Shown: positions 33,202 through 45,866, numbered from the stretch's first letter. The stretch is 64,000 nt of DNA from Nakamurella alba (GCF_009707545.1 NZ_WLYK01000001.1:682001-746000), one strand, 5' to 3'. A program made the numbers and translations. The notes: generated by a model not told the origin, from the sequence alone.

Positions 33202-33251
33202 TCCCAGCCGCCTGATCCCCGCTTGCTCCTGCACCGCGAAAGCTGCTCACG

Positions 33252-33695
33252 ATGTCTGCCAGGTCCAAGGCCCGCAAACGCGCGCTCGACGTGCTGTTCG
33301 CCGCCGACGCCCGCTCCGTCGACCCCGAGTCGATCCTCCAGGAACGGCTGACCGCCGAGGACGCGGGCGGCACGGCCGGTGTCGGTGCGGTGCCGATGGG
33401 GGAGTACGCGGAGGAGCTGGTCCGCGGGGTGCGTGAGCACATCCTGCGGATCGACGACCTGATCGCCGAGCACGCCGAGGGCTGGACCCTGGACCGGATG
33501 CCGGCCGTGGACCGGGCGATCCTGCGGATCGCGACCTACGAGCTGGCCTACTCCACCGACGTCCCGCCGGCGGTCGCCGTCGACGAGGCCGTCGAGCTCG
33601 CCAAGTCGCTGTCCACCGACAACTCCCCCCGCTTCGTCAACGGGGTCCTCGGCCAGATCGTCACCATCGCCCCGAGATTGAGGGCCAGCAGGTGA
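33252..33695 (+). CDS. nusB: Transcription antitermination factor NusB
   Basis: A 147-residue all-helical RNA-binding protein that acts with NusE/S10 in rRNA antitermination. Conserved parts are SARSKARKRALDVLFAAD at the N-terminus, DRMPAVDRAILRIATYEL and DEAVELAKSLSTDNSPRFVNGVLG. It is the last gene of the aro-pepQ-efp block and converges on bldD across a structured repeat. Confidence 0.95.
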   Translation: MSARSKARKRALDVLFAADARSVDPESILQERLTAEDAGGTAGVGAVPMGEYAEELVRGVREHILRIDDLIAEHAEGWTLDRMPAVDRAILRIATYELAYSTDVPPAVAVDEAVELAKSLSTDNSPRFVNGVLGQIVTIAPRLRASR

Positions 33696-33696
33696 C

Positions 33697-34003
33697 ATGG
33701 CGAGCTGGCGCTCGCGGGTCGCTCGTCTCTTATGGGATCCCGCGTCCTGCGCTGAACATGGCGGCCTGGCGGCCGCGGGCCGCCCGTCTTGTAAGGGATC
33801 GCAGGAGCTGTGCTTCTCGCCTGCGCTCGTGCCTCGCTTCGGCTGCGATGCTCGCTCCCGCGATCCCGACGGACGACCATTCATGGCGAGCTGGCGCTCG
33901 CGGGTCGCTCGTCTTGTAAGGGATCCCGCGGGCTGCGCTTCTCGCCTCTGCTCGTCCCTCGCGCCGGCTGCGATGCTCGCCCGCACGATCCCGACGAGCG
34001 ACC
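33697..34003. repeat. Palindromic intergenic repeat: two full copies and one partial
   Basis: Three related units start at 33697 (partial, about 50 bases), 33758 and 33883. In the last two, arms flank a 45-base loop. Copy 3 pairs 33903-33913 with 33993-34003 (11 of 11) and 33920-33933 with 33979-33992 (12 of 14). Copy 2 pairs 33795-33808 with 33854-33867 (13 of 14). Arm sequences differ between copies but pairing is kept. A TTGTAA bulge lies between the two arms on the left side. The last arm ends exactly at the bldD stop codon. No real gene is present. Confidence 0.75.
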
Positions 34004-34485
34004 TAATCCAGTTCTGTACCGGCGGGGAGGACGCCCCAGCCGACGAGCTGCTCGGTGAGGCTCTCGGGGGACATGTCGTAGATGACGGCCAGGGAGCGCA
34101 GGTCCTCCTGGCGGATGGTCAGCACCTTGCCGTTGTAGTCACCGCGCTGGGACTGGATGGCGGCGGCGTAGCGGGCGAGCGGTCCGGCCTGGTGCGCCGG
34201 CAGCTCGGAGAGCCGACCGAGGTCGATGACCAGCTTGGGTGCGGGGGCACCACGACGGGAGGCCCGCGCATCGGGCAGCAGCTCGGCCACCGGGACGCCG
34301 TAGAACTCGGCCAGCTCGGCGAGCTTGGCGACGGTCACCGCACGGTCACCGCGCTCGTAGGAGCCGACGACCACTGCCTTCCAGCGACCCTCGGACTTCT
34401 CCTCGACACCGTGCAGGCTCAGACCCTGCTGGGATCGAATGGAGCGCAGGCGCTGACCGAGCGCCCGCGCGTAGTCCTGACTCAT
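34003..34485 (-). CDS. bldD: BldD-type cyclic-di-GMP-responsive regulator
   Basis: A 160-residue DNA-binding regulator. Residues about 8-70 form an XRE-type helix-turn-helix (LGQRLRSIRSQQGLSLHGVE, VVVGSYERGDRAVTVAKLAE). The C-terminal domain carries RGD at 114-116, eight residues, then RQED at 125-128, which matches the RxD-x8-RxxD signature that in Streptomyces BldD binds a tetrameric cyclic-di-GMP and drives dimerisation. BldD represses development genes there. The ATG at 34485 is used. It sits between nusB and the pyr operon as in Streptomyces, and a BldD-like box lies in its own promoter. Confidence 0.9.
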   Translation of the reverse strand: MSQDYARALGQRLRSIRSQQGLSLHGVEEKSEGRWKAVVVGSYERGDRAVTVAKLAELAEFYGVPVAELLPDARASRRGAPAPKLVIDLGRLSELPAHQAGPLARYAAAIQSQRGDYNGKVLTIRQEDLRSLAVIYDMSPESLTEQLVGWGVLPAGTELD

Positions 34486-34562
34486 GACGGCCCTTCCGAG
34501 CACTGGTGGAATCCCGGCCACCCGGTGACCCGGGCTTGGTGACTCCGACGACATTCTGTTGT

Positions 34563-34596
34563 ACATAGAGTAGTCGAAACTGCGCCGATCTGACTA
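34563..34596 (-). promoter_or_regulatory. bldD promoter
   Basis: On the minus strand a TAGTCA (-35, 34591-34596) is followed after 18 bases by TACTCT (-10, 34567-34572). The predicted start gives a leader of about 75 bases. The -35 lies inside the BldD-like box, so binding would block RNA polymerase. Confidence 0.5.
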
Positions 34597-34603
34597 CAGG
34601 TAA
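34591..34603. promoter_or_regulatory. Candidate BldD operator
   Basis: TGACTACAGGTAA has the form TNAC-N5-GTNA, the half-sites and spacing of the BldD box described in Streptomyces. It overlaps the -35 of bldD, fitting the known autorepression of BldD. Confidence 0.5.
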
Positions 34604-34851
34604 CCAAACATTCCTCTACGTGTTCAAAACCTGAGTCTCCGCGCCGTCACCGTCCCTCCGCTGCATGACGCGCCGGGGCCCGCTACATCCGTGGAAATTC
34701 GGTGACCGGCCACGATGCCGGAGCGCTCGACCGTTCGTGGCGGACGCGCCACCCGACGGCGTGCCGCGCGCCACCCGAGGCAGCCGATCGGCGTCACCGG
34801 GTCCGCGAACGGGCGGTCACCCGGCGCCGCAGTGGCCCGCTCCCGCGGTGG

Positions 34852-34880
34852 TCGGACTCCCGGTGGTCACTTGTTAGGAT
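34852..34880 (+). promoter_or_regulatory. Promoter of the pyr operon
   Basis: TAGGAT at 34875-34880 fits the -10 consensus; TCGGAC at 34852-34857 is a weak -35 with 17-base spacing. Transcription from here gives a leader of about 85 bases containing the PyrR-binding hairpin. Confidence 0.4.
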
Positions 34881-34932
34881 CGCAAGGTACGGCGCCCGGG
34901 GATCGTGCGGTCCCACCGGCACCGTCCGACAT

Positions 34933-34968
34933 CCTTTAAGTCACCGTCCAGTGAGGCGGGAAAGGAGG
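34933..34968 (+). promoter_or_regulatory. PyrR-binding leader hairpin that sequesters the Shine-Dalgarno
   Basis: The hairpin CCGTC (34944-34948) with GGCGG (34955-34959; one G-T pair) presents a CAGTGA hexaloop, a match to the CNGNGA loop bound by PyrR. Outside it CCTTT (34933-34937) pairs with AAAGG (34961-34965), the first half of the strong Shine-Dalgarno AAAGGAGG (34961-34968) of pyrR. PyrR with uridine nucleotides should stabilise this fold and block translation, as shown for mycobacterial pyr operons. No terminator is seen in the leader. Confidence 0.75.
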
Positions 34969-34973
34969 TCAGA

Positions 34974-35534
34974 GTGGCTTCGGCGCGCCCTGATCACGGA
35001 GCGGGCACCCAGCTCCTCGGCCCGGCCGACATCGCCCGGACCATCGATCGGATGGCCCATCAGATCCTGGAGAAGCTCGGCGACGAGCCCGCGGTCCTGA
35101 TCGGCATCCCCACCCGCGGCGTCCATCTCGCCGCCCGGCTCGGCGACCGGCTCCGGGCGTTCACCGGGGGCGACGGCTACCCGGTCGGCTCGCTCGACAT
35201 CACCCTGTACCGCGACGACCTGCGGCTGCGCCCGCCGCGCGCGCTGGAGGAGACCTCGCTGCCGGTCGGCGGCGTCGACGGCGCCACCGTCGTCCTGGTC
35301 GACGACGTCCTCTACTCCGGCCGCACCGTCCGGGCCGCCCTCGACGCGCTGCGCGACCACGGCCGCCCGGCCGTCGTCCAGCTCGCGGTGCTCGTCGACC
35401 GCGGTCACCGGCAATTGCCGATCCGCGCCGACTACGTCGGCAAGAACATCCCCACCGCCCTGGCCGACGACGTCGCGGTGCGGCTGGCCGAGGTCGACGG
35501 ACTCGACGCCGTCGCGTTGGAGCGTGCCTCATGA
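34974..35534 (+). CDS. pyrR: Bifunctional pyr operon regulator/uracil phosphoribosyltransferase PyrR
   Basis: A 186-residue protein that binds pyr mRNA in response to uridine nucleotides and can also make UMP from uracil and PRPP. The PRPP-binding motif is [13 protein letters not shown], and [14 protein letters not shown] and DITLYRDDL are typical. The GTG at 34974 lies five bases after AAAGGAGG, a near-perfect ribosome-binding site. It is the first gene of the operon and overlaps pyrB by four bases. Confidence 0.94.
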   Translation: MASARPDHGAGTQLLGPADIARTIDRMAHQILEKLGDEPAVLIGIPTRGVHLAARLGDRLRAFTGGDGYPVGSLDITLYRDDLRLRPPRALEETSLPVGGVDGATVVLVDDVLYSGRTVRAALDALRDHGRPAVVQLAVLVDRGHRQLPIRADYVGKNIPTALADDVAVRLAEVDGLDAVALERAS

Positions 35535-36514
35535 CCACGACTGCGCCCACCTCGACGACCGTGCCCGCGCAGGCCGTGCGGATGCCCCGGCACCTGCTCT
35601 CCGCCGGCGACCTCGACCACGACACCGCGGTGCACGTGCTGGACACCGCGGCCCGGCTCGAGCAGGCGATCGCCGGCCGCGAGGTGCCGAAGCTGCCGAC
35701 CCTGCGCGGTCGCACCGTCGTGAACCTCTTCTACGAGGACTCCACCCGCACCCGGATCTCGTTCGAGCTGGCGGCGAAGCGGCTGTCGGCCGACGTCATC
35801 AACTTCTCCGCCAAGGGCTCCTCGGTGTCCAAGGGCGAGTCGCTCAAGGACACCGCGCTGACCCTGCAGGCCATGGGTGCCGACGCGGTGGTCTGCCGGC
35901 ACAGCTCTTCCGGCGCCCCGGAACGGCTGTCCGGCTGGGTCGACGGGCACGTGGTCAACGCCGGCGACGGCACCCACGAGCACCCGACCCAGGCGCTGCT
36001 GGACGCGTACACCTTGCGTCGCCACCTGGCCGACGGCCGCGGTGACCTGGCCGGCCGCCGGATCGTGGTGGTCGGCGACGTGCTGCACTCCCGGGTCGCC
36101 CGGTCCAACGTGGCGCTGCTGTCTACGCTCGGCGCCGATGTCACCCTGGTCGCGCCGCCCACGCTGCTGCCGGTCGGGGTCGGCAACTGGCCGGTCGGGG
36201 TGTCCTACGACCTGGACGCGTCGCTGGCCGGTGCGGACGCGGTGATGATGCTGCGGGTGCAGCAGGAGCGCATGGCCGGTGCCTTCTTCCCGACCGCGCG
36301 GGAATACAGCCGCGCCTTCGGCCTCGACGAACGGCGCCGCGGACTGCTCCGCCCCGGTGGCATCGTGCTGCACCCCGGCCCGATGAACCGGGGCATGGAG
36401 ATCACCCCGGACGTCGCCGACGGCACCGGATCGGTCATCGTCGAGCAGGTCGCCAACGGCGTCCTGGTCCGGATGGCCGTGCTGTACCTGCTGCTGACCG
36501 AACAGAACGGGTGA
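35531..36514 (+). CDS. pyrB: Aspartate carbamoyltransferase PyrB
   Basis: A 327-residue catalytic subunit that joins carbamoyl phosphate and aspartate. The carbamoyl-phosphate site [19 protein letters not shown], the [12 protein letters not shown] segment and the C-terminal [11 protein letters not shown] are present. No pyrI regulatory gene is adjacent, so control probably comes from PyrR. It overlaps both neighbours (ATGA with pyrR, GTGA with pyrC). Confidence 0.95.
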   Translation: MTTTAPTSTTVPAQAVRMPRHLLSAGDLDHDTAVHVLDTAARLEQAIAGREVPKLPTLRGRTVVNLFYEDSTRTRISFELAAKRLSADVINFSAKGSSVSKGESLKDTALTLQAMGADAVVCRHSSSGAPERLSGWVDGHVVNAGDGTHEHPTQALLDAYTLRRHLADGRGDLAGRRIVVVGDVLHSRVARSNVALLSTLGADVTLVAPPTLLPVGVGNWPVGVSYDLDASLAGADAVMMLRVQQERMAGAFFPTAREYSRAFGLDERRRGLLRPGGIVLHPGPMNRGMEITPDVADGTGSVIVEQVANGVLVRMAVLYLLLTEQNG

Positions 36515-37848
36515 ACCGACCGATGACGGATGGAACGAGCGACGAGACGGCCGTGCTGATCACCGGGACCCGCCCGTACGGCGGTGACCCTGTCGACGTG
36601 CTGCTCTCCGACGGCCGGATCGCCGCCATCGCAGCGGTTCTCGCGCGTCCGGACGGTGCCCGGGTGATCGACGGCGCCGGCACGGTGCTGCTGCCGGGTC
36701 TGGTCGACCTGCACACGCACCTGCGGGAGCCGGGCCGGGAGGACGCCGAGACGGTCGCCTCCGGGTCCGCCGCCGCCGCCCTCGGCGGATACACCGCGGT
36801 GTTCGCGATGCCGAACACCGAGCCGGTGGCCGACACCGCGGGTGTCGTCGAGCAGGTGCGCCGGCTCGGCGAGGAGGCCGGGCTGGTCGACGTGCAGCCC
36901 ATCGGCGCCGTCACCGTGGGCCGCAAGGGCGCCAAGCTCGCCGAGCTGAGCGCGATGGCGAACTCCGCCGCCCGGGTCCGGGTGTTCTCCGACGACGGGG
37001 ACTGCGTGTCCGACCCGCTGCTGATGCGCCGGGCGCTGGAGTACGTGAAGGCCTTCGACGGGGTGATCGCCCAGCACGCGCAGGAACCGCGGTTGACCGA
37101 GGGTGCGCAGATGCACGAGGGCGAGCTGTCCGCCAGGCTCGGGCTCACCGGCTGGCCCGCGGTGGCCGAGGAGGCGATCATCGCCCGGGACTGCCTGCTG
37201 GCCGACCACGTCGGATCCCGGGTGCACGTCTGCCACCTGTCGACCGCCGGCTCGGTGGACGTGGTGGCCGCCGCGAAGGCGCGCGGCACCCGGGTCACCG
37301 CCGAGGTCACCCCGCACCACCTGGTGCTCACCGACGAGCGTGCGGTCGGCTACGACCCGGTCTTCAAGGTCAACCCGCCGCTGCGCACCGACGTCGACGT
37401 GCAGCGGCTGCGGGCGGCGCTGGCCGACGGCACCATCGACATCGTCGCCACCGATCACGCGCCACATGCGGTGCAGGACAAGGAATGCGAGTGGGACCAG
37501 GCCAAGCCGGGCATGCTCGGCCTGCAGACCGCGCTGTCCGTGGTGGTCGACACCATGGTCCGGCCGGGACTGCTGGACTGGCGCGGCGTCGCCCGGGTGA
37601 TGAGCGAGAACCCTGCGGCCATCGGCGGTCTGGCCGATCACGGCCGGCCGATCGCGGTCGGTGAGCCGGCCAACCTGACCCTCGTCGACCCGGACGCCAC
37701 CTGGACGGTGCGCGGCGCGGAGCTCGCCTCGCTGTCGGTCAACACCCCGTTCGAGGGCATGGAGCTGCCGGGCCGGGTGGTCGCCACCTTCCTCCGCGGC
37801 CGGCCCACGGTGCTCGACGGCACCCTCGCGGCAGTGCAGGCGGTCTGA
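36511..37848 (+). CDS. pyrC: Dihydroorotase PyrC (class I)
   Basis: A 445-residue zinc amidohydrolase that closes carbamoyl aspartate to dihydroorotate. The metal motif [27 protein letters not shown] and [13 protein letters not shown] are intact. The GTG at 36511 overlaps pyrB; ATG 36523 is an alternative. The next start is one base beyond its stop. Confidence 0.94.
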   Translation: MNRPMTDGTSDETAVLITGTRPYGGDPVDVLLSDGRIAAIAAVLARPDGARVIDGAGTVLLPGLVDLHTHLREPGREDAETVASGSAAAALGGYTAVFAMPNTEPVADTAGVVEQVRRLGEEAGLVDVQPIGAVTVGRKGAKLAELSAMANSAARVRVFSDDGDCVSDPLLMRRALEYVKAFDGVIAQHAQEPRLTEGAQMHEGELSARLGLTGWPAVAEEAIIARDCLLADHVGSRVHVCHLSTAGSVDVVAAAKARGTRVTAEVTPHHLVLTDERAVGYDPVFKVNPPLRTDVDVQRLRAALADGTIDIVATDHAPHAVQDKECEWDQAKPGMLGLQTALSVVVDTMVRPGLLDWRGVARVMSENPAAIGGLADHGRPIAVGEPANLTLVDPDATWTVRGAELASLSVNTPFEGMELPGRVVATFLRGRPTVLDGTLAAVQAV

Positions 37849-37849
37849 G

Positions 37850-38458
37850 ATGGACCGCGCACTCTGGACCCTCGGCCTGGTCGCCTTCATCGCCCTGATG
37901 GCCGGCCTGCTGCTGCTCGGCTGGCGGCACCGCGCCGGCCGGCAGGTCGACATCCCGGCGCTGCCGGAGGTGCCCGCGACCCTCGGCGCCGACCTGGTGG
38001 AGCCGCTGGCCGGTGTCTACGTCGCGACCACCCGGTCCGGCTCCTGGCAGGACCGGGTCGTCGTGCACACCCTGGGCCGCCGGGCGGCCGCCGAGGTGCG
38101 CGCCGTGCCCGAAGGCGTGCTGATCGACCGGGTGGGGGAGACACCGGTGTTCATCCCGGCCGCGTCGATCACCATGATCGGCACCGCCCCGGGCATCGCC
38201 GGCAAGGTCATCGGCCAGCCGGACGGGATCCTGGTGATCAGCTGGCGTCTCGGCTCCCGGCTGCTGGACAGCGGGATCCGGGCCGAGGACCGCGACCTGC
38301 AGCAGGACTGGATCGCCGCCGCGCGCGGCCTGGTCTCCGACGCCGGCGACTTCGACACACCGATCGACACACCCACCACCGACGCACCGGCCACGGCCCC
38401 GGAGGGGACCGAGGACCAGGGTGGCAGCAGCACGAGAACGGATGGAGCCACAGCATGA
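37850..38458 (+). CDS. Conserved membrane protein embedded in the pyr operon
   Basis: A 202-residue protein with one N-terminal membrane segment ([18 protein letters not shown]), a cytoplasmic beta-rich domain of PH-like type (residues about 50-155; [20 protein letters not shown]) and a Thr/Asp-rich tail. The function is unknown. A homologous gene lies between pyrC and carA in mycobacteria and Streptomyces, so its place in the operon is ancestral. Its stop overlaps the carA ATG by four bases. Confidence 0.8.
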   Translation: MDRALWTLGLVAFIALMAGLLLLGWRHRAGRQVDIPALPEVPATLGADLVEPLAGVYVATTRSGSWQDRVVVHTLGRRAAAEVRAVPEGVLIDRVGETPVFIPAASITMIGTAPGIAGKVIGQPDGILVISWRLGSRLLDSGIRAEDRDLQQDWIAAARGLVSDAGDFDTPIDTPTTDAPATAPEGTEDQGGSSTRTDGATA

Positions 38459-39623
38459 CCGATAGCCCCGCCGCGCTGGTCCTCGAGGACGGCCGGGTCT
38501 ACCGCGGGACCGGTTTCGGTGCCGAGGGTGTCACCTTCGGCGAGGTCGTCTTCCAGACCGGGATGACCGGCTACCAGGAGACCCTCACCGACCCGTCCTA
38601 CCGCCGCCAGGTGGTGGTCGCCACCGCGCCGCAGATCGGCAACACCGGCTGGGTGGCCGGCGGTGACCGCGCGGCCAACGACGACGAGTCCGACCGCATC
38701 TGGGTGGCCGGCTTCGTGGTCCGCGACCTCTCACCGCAGCCGTCGAACTGGCGGTCCACCTCCGACCTGCCCACCGAGATGCGCGCCCAGGGCGTGGTCG
38801 GGATCAGCGGTGTCGACACCCGGGCGCTGACCCGGCACCTGCGCACCGCGGGCGCCATGCGCTGCGGCGTCTTCTCCGGCGCGGCGGTGGGGTCCGTCGA
38901 CGACATGGTCGCGCAGGTGCTGCAGGAGCCCGGCATGGCCGGCGCGAACCTGACCGACGAGGTCTCCACCTCCGAGACCTACACGGTCGCCGCCCATGGC
39001 GAGCAGCGGTTCGTCGTCGCCGCAGTGGATCTCGGCATCAAGTCGAACACCCCGCAGATGATGGCCGCCCGTGGCATCACCACCCATGTCGTGCCGGCGA
39101 CGGTGACCCTGGAGGAGATCCGGGCGCTGGGTGCGGACGGGGTCTTCCTGTCCAACGGACCGGGCGACCCGAGTACCCAGGACCACCTGGTGGCCCTGAC
39201 CGAGCAGGTGCTGGCCGCCGGGATGCCGCTCTTCGGTATCTGCTTCGGCAACCAGATCCTCGGCCGGGCACTGGGTTTCGGCACCTACAAGCTCAAGTTC
39301 GGGCACCGCGGCATCAACCAGCCGGTGCTCGACCACGTCACCGGCCGGGTGCTGGTGTCCGCGCACAACCACGGTTTCGCGGTGGACGCGCCGGTCGGCG
39401 AGGTCGTCGACACCCCGTACGGCCGGGCGCAGGTCGCCTTCACCAATCTCAACGACGGCTGCGTCGAGGGGCTGGAATGCCTTGATCGACCGGCCTTCTC
39501 GGTGCAGTTCCATCCGGAGGCGGCCGCCGGTCCGCACGACGCGCAATACCTGTTCGACCGGTTCATCGGCCTGCTCGAGGGCACGCCCGCGGACGTACCT
39601 GCAGTTGGAAAGGCGAGTGCCTG

Positions 39624-39624
<1 letters not shown>
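38455..39624 (+). CDS. carA: Carbamoyl-phosphate synthase small subunit CarA
   Basis: A 389-residue glutamine amidotransferase subunit that delivers ammonia to CarB. The N-terminal CarA-specific domain ([19 protein letters not shown]) is followed by a class I glutaminase with nucleophile Cys in [15 protein letters not shown] and the HPEAAAGP His/Glu. It overlaps carB by one base (TGATG). Confidence 0.95.
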
Positions 39625-43019
<3,395 letters not shown>

Positions 43020-43023
43020 GGCC

Positions 43024-44106
43024 GTGACCGTGCTCGACGCCGCCTACCGCCGGGTGGCCCGTCCGGTGCTGTTCCGGCTCGGCCGCGGCGATGCGGAAAC
43101 CGCGCACCACACCACGCTGCGGTTGCTCTCGACCGTCGGGAAGGTGAAACCTGCGCGGACCGCCCTGCACAAGCTGCTGGCCGGACACCGGTTGACCCGC
43201 ACCGTGTTCGGCGTCGACTTCCCGGCAGCCGTCGGGCTGGCCGCCGGGATGGACAAGGACGGCGCGGCGCTGCGCGCCTGGCCGTCGCTCGGCTTCGGGT
43301 TCGTCGAGGTCGGCACGGTCACGGCGGTGGGGCAGCCGGGCAACGACCGACCGCGGCTGTTCCGGCTGCGTGAGTCCGGGGCGATCATCAACCGGATGGG
43401 CTTCAACAACGCCGGCGCCGAGGCGCTCGCGGCGACGTTGCGCCGGACCGGCCCGATCGATGTCCCGCTGGGCATCTCGCTCGGCAAGTCCAAGATCACC
43501 CCGGTGGACGAGGCGGTCGGCGACTACCTGACCTCGCTGCGGTTGCTGCACGACCGGGCCGACTACATCGCGGTGAACGTCTCGTCGCCGAACACCCCGG
43601 GCCTGCGCGGGCTGCAGGACAAGGCGCCGCTGGACGAGCTGCTCGGCGCGCTCACCGAGCAGGCCGCCCTGCTCGCCTCGCCGGACCGGCGGGCCGGGCG
43701 GCCGGTGCCGGTGCTGGTGAAGATCGCGCCGGATCTGGACGACGCCGCGATCGGTGATCTGCTGCAGGTGTGTGCGGACCGCGGCATCGCCGGGATCATC
43801 GCCACCAACACCACGTTGTCCCGGGACGGGCTGCGGGGCAACGACTCCCGGCTGGCCTCCGAGGCGGGTGGGCTCTCCGGGGACCCGCTGCGGTCGCGCG
43901 CGCTGGAGGTCGTCCGGTTCGTGGCCGGGCACTGCGACCTGCCGGTGATCGGCGTCGGCGGTCTGTCGCAGCCCGAGCACGGGCTCGCGATGCTGGACGC
44001 GGGTGCGAGCCTGCTGCAGCTCTACACCGGATTCATCTACCAGGGGCCGGGCCTCGTGACGGGCCTGAACAAGGCGATCCTGCAGCGGGAGAGGCAGTCT
44101 CGATGA
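43024..44106 (+). CDS. pyrD: Dihydroorotate dehydrogenase, class 2 (quinone)
   Basis: A 360-residue FMN enzyme that oxidises dihydroorotate. The N-terminal helical extension ([21 protein letters not shown]) marks class 2, membrane-associated and quinone-linked. Core motifs include [26 protein letters not shown] and [14 protein letters not shown] with the catalytic Ser. The GTG at 43024 starts four bases after the carB stop; its stop overlaps pyrF. Confidence 0.94.
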   Translation: MTVLDAAYRRVARPVLFRLGRGDAETAHHTTLRLLSTVGKVKPARTALHKLLAGHRLTRTVFGVDFPAAVGLAAGMDKDGAALRAWPSLGFGFVEVGTVTAVGQPGNDRPRLFRLRESGAIINRMGFNNAGAEALAATLRRTGPIDVPLGISLGKSKITPVDEAVGDYLTSLRLLHDRADYIAVNVSSPNTPGLRGLQDKAPLDELLGALTEQAALLASPDRRAGRPVPVLVKIAPDLDDAAIGDLLQVCADRGIAGIIATNTTLSRDGLRGNDSRLASEAGGLSGDPLRSRALEVVRFVAGHCDLPVIGVGGLSQPEHGLAMLDAGASLLQLYTGFIYQGPGLVTGLNKAILQRERQSR

Positions 44107-44930
44107 CGACTTTCGGTGAGCGGTTGACGGCCGCGACGGCGACGCGGGGCCCGCTCTGCGTCGGCATCGACCCGCACCCCGGCCTGCTGGACGCCTGGGA
44201 CCTGCCGCGCACCGTGGCCGGTCTGGAACGCTTCGCGATGACGGCAGTCGAGGCGCTCGGTCCCGAGGTCGCGGTGATCAAGCCCCAGTCGGCGTTCTTC
44301 GAGGCCTTCGGCAGCGCCGGGGTGGCCGTGTTGGAGAAGGTGCTGGCCGGCTGCCGGGAGGCCGGTGCGCTGGTGCTGCTGGACGCCAAGCGCGGCGACA
44401 TCGGGTCCACCATGGCCGCGTACGCCGCGGCGTATCTGACCGACGACTCACCGCTGGCCGCCGATGCCCTCACCGTCTCCCCGTACCTGGGGTTCGGGTC
44501 GTTGCGCCCGGCACTGGACGCCGCAGCCGTCTCGGGGCGGGGGCTGTTCGTGCTCGCGCTGACCTCCAACCCGGAGGGTCCCGAGCTGCAGCACGCGGTG
44601 GCGGGGGAGCGCTCGGTCGCGCAGACCATCGCCGACCACGCGGCCGCGGAGAACGCCGGGGCCTCCCCGCTGGGCAGTGTCGGGCTGGTCGTCGGGGCGA
44701 CCATCGGCCGGACCGGGGTGGACCTGTCGGCGGTCAACGGGCCGCTGCTCGCCCCCGGCATCGGCGCCCAGGGTGCGACCGCCGCCGACCTGCGGACGGT
44801 GTTCGGCGACGACCTGTCCGCGGTGCTACCCACCACCAGTCGTGAGGTGCTCGGCGCCGGGCCGGATGTCGCGGCCCTGCGCGCCGCCGCCCGGAAGTCG
44901 GTCGATCAGGTGCAGGCCGCGTTGGGCTGA
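44103..44930 (+). CDS. pyrF: Orotidine 5'-phosphate decarboxylase PyrF (type 2)
   Basis: A 275-residue enzyme that makes UMP from OMP. The active-site segment [20 protein letters not shown] is that of subfamily 2, and [23 protein letters not shown] and [11 protein letters not shown] fit. Last gene of the operon. Its final 25 bases overlap the 3' end of the convergent EamA gene. In Streptomyces and mycobacteria the next gene is usually mihF, absent here. Confidence 0.94.
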   Translation: MTTFGERLTAATATRGPLCVGIDPHPGLLDAWDLPRTVAGLERFAMTAVEALGPEVAVIKPQSAFFEAFGSAGVAVLEKVLAGCREAGALVLLDAKRGDIGSTMAAYAAAYLTDDSPLAADALTVSPYLGFGSLRPALDAAAVSGRGLFVLALTSNPEGPELQHAVAGERSVAQTIADHAAAENAGASPLGSVGLVVGATIGRTGVDLSAVNGPLLAPGIGAQGATAADLRTVFGDDLSAVLPTTSREVLGAGPDVAALRAAARKSVDQVQAALG

Positions 44931-45829
44931 ACCTCGGTCGGCCGCTGCATCGCTTGCTGCCGTTTTCTGGTCGCCGTGATCGTCGTCCCGATGGACGCGA
45001 GCACGATCAGCCCGATGCCGGTCAGGTCGTGGCCGGGCAGCACCTGGTCCAGCACCAGCCAACCGGCGAGTGCGCCGCCCGCCGGGTGCAGGCTGGTCAG
45101 CACGCCGAACACCGCGGTCGGCAGCCGGCGCAGCGCGAGCACGTCCAGTGAGTAGGGCAGGGCCGAGGACAGGACGCCCACGACCAGCGCGATCCAGAGT
45201 GTCTGCGGGTGCCAGAGGACGGCACCGGCGGAGAAGGCGGCGATCGGCACCAGGATCACCGCTCCCAGTGCGCTGGCAACGGTGAGTTGGACCAGCGGGT
45301 CACCGGACTGCCCGATCCTGCGGGCGAGCAGGATGTAGCCGACCCAGCAGGCCGCCGCGGTGAGGGCGAAGAGCACACCGACCAGGTCGGTCAGGTCCAG
45401 GCCGCCGCCGAGCAGGGCGACGCCGGCACCCGCCGGGAGTGCCCACAGTCGTTGCCACAGGCCGCGTGCCGTCACCAGGGACAGCACCAGCGGGCCGAGG
45501 AACTCCAGCGTGATGGCTGTGGCCAACGGCAGCCGGGCGATGGCCTCGTACAGGCTGAGGTTCATCACCACCAGGATCCCGCCGAACATCGCCGAGCGAC
45601 GGATGTCCGCCGCGTTCCAGCGGACGCGCCACGGTCGGGAGACGCCGACCATGACCACAACGGCGGCCAGTTGCCGCAGCGCGACCGCTCCGACCGCACC
45701 GACCGCGAGGATCAGGCCGTCCGCGGTTGCGGCGCCGAACTGGACCGCCGCGACCGAGGTGACGGTCAGCCCGATCCCGCCGAGGGTGCGGTCCGCTGCC
45801 TGCTGCGGTGCGGTCGACTGCGTGCTCAT
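44906..45829 (-). CDS. EamA/DMT-family exporter (RhtA-like)
   Basis: A 307-residue membrane protein with about ten membrane segments arranged as two five-segment EamA repeats. RhtA-like features include ATAITLEFLGPLVLSL and LPYSLDVLALRRLPTAVFGVL; RhtA exports threonine and homoserine, but the substrate here is not proven. The start ATG at 45829 is chosen because the upstream extension runs into the divergent LysR gene. The adjacent LysR is probably its regulator. Confidence 0.83.
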   Translation of the reverse strand: MSTQSTAPQQAADRTLGGIGLTVTSVAAVQFGAATADGLILAVGAVGAVALRQLAAVVVMVGVSRPWRVRWNAADIRRSAMFGGILVVMNLSLYEAIARLPLATAITLEFLGPLVLSLVTARGLWQRLWALPAGAGVALLGGGLDLTDLVGVLFALTAAACWVGYILLARRIGQSGDPLVQLTVASALGAVILVPIAAFSAGAVLWHPQTLWIALVVGVLSSALPYSLDVLALRRLPTAVFGVLTSLHPAGGALAGWLVLDQVLPGHDLTGIGLIVLASIGTTITATRKRQQAMQRPTEVQPNAACT

Positions 45830-45866
45830 GCCGGTCACGGTAGGACCGGGTGTGGTGGGTTGAAAA

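Larger units (their letters stand above)
34486..34973. other. Divergent bldD-pyrR regulatory region
   Basis: 488 bases without a gene. From left to right it contains the bldD leader, the bldD promoter and BldD-like box (34563-34603), about 250 bases in which I see nothing specific, then the pyr promoter (34852-34880) and the PyrR-binding leader ahead of pyrR. Confidence 0.7.

Noticed and set aside
33697-34542. 281-residue open frame in the repeat region
   Set aside because: It runs through the palindromic repeats and then antisense to bldD, with no family similarity.
34563-34578. BldD box also upstream of the GGDEF/EAL gene
   Set aside because: No TNAC-N5-GTNA palindrome was found in 28434-28824; only the -10-like 16-mer is shared.
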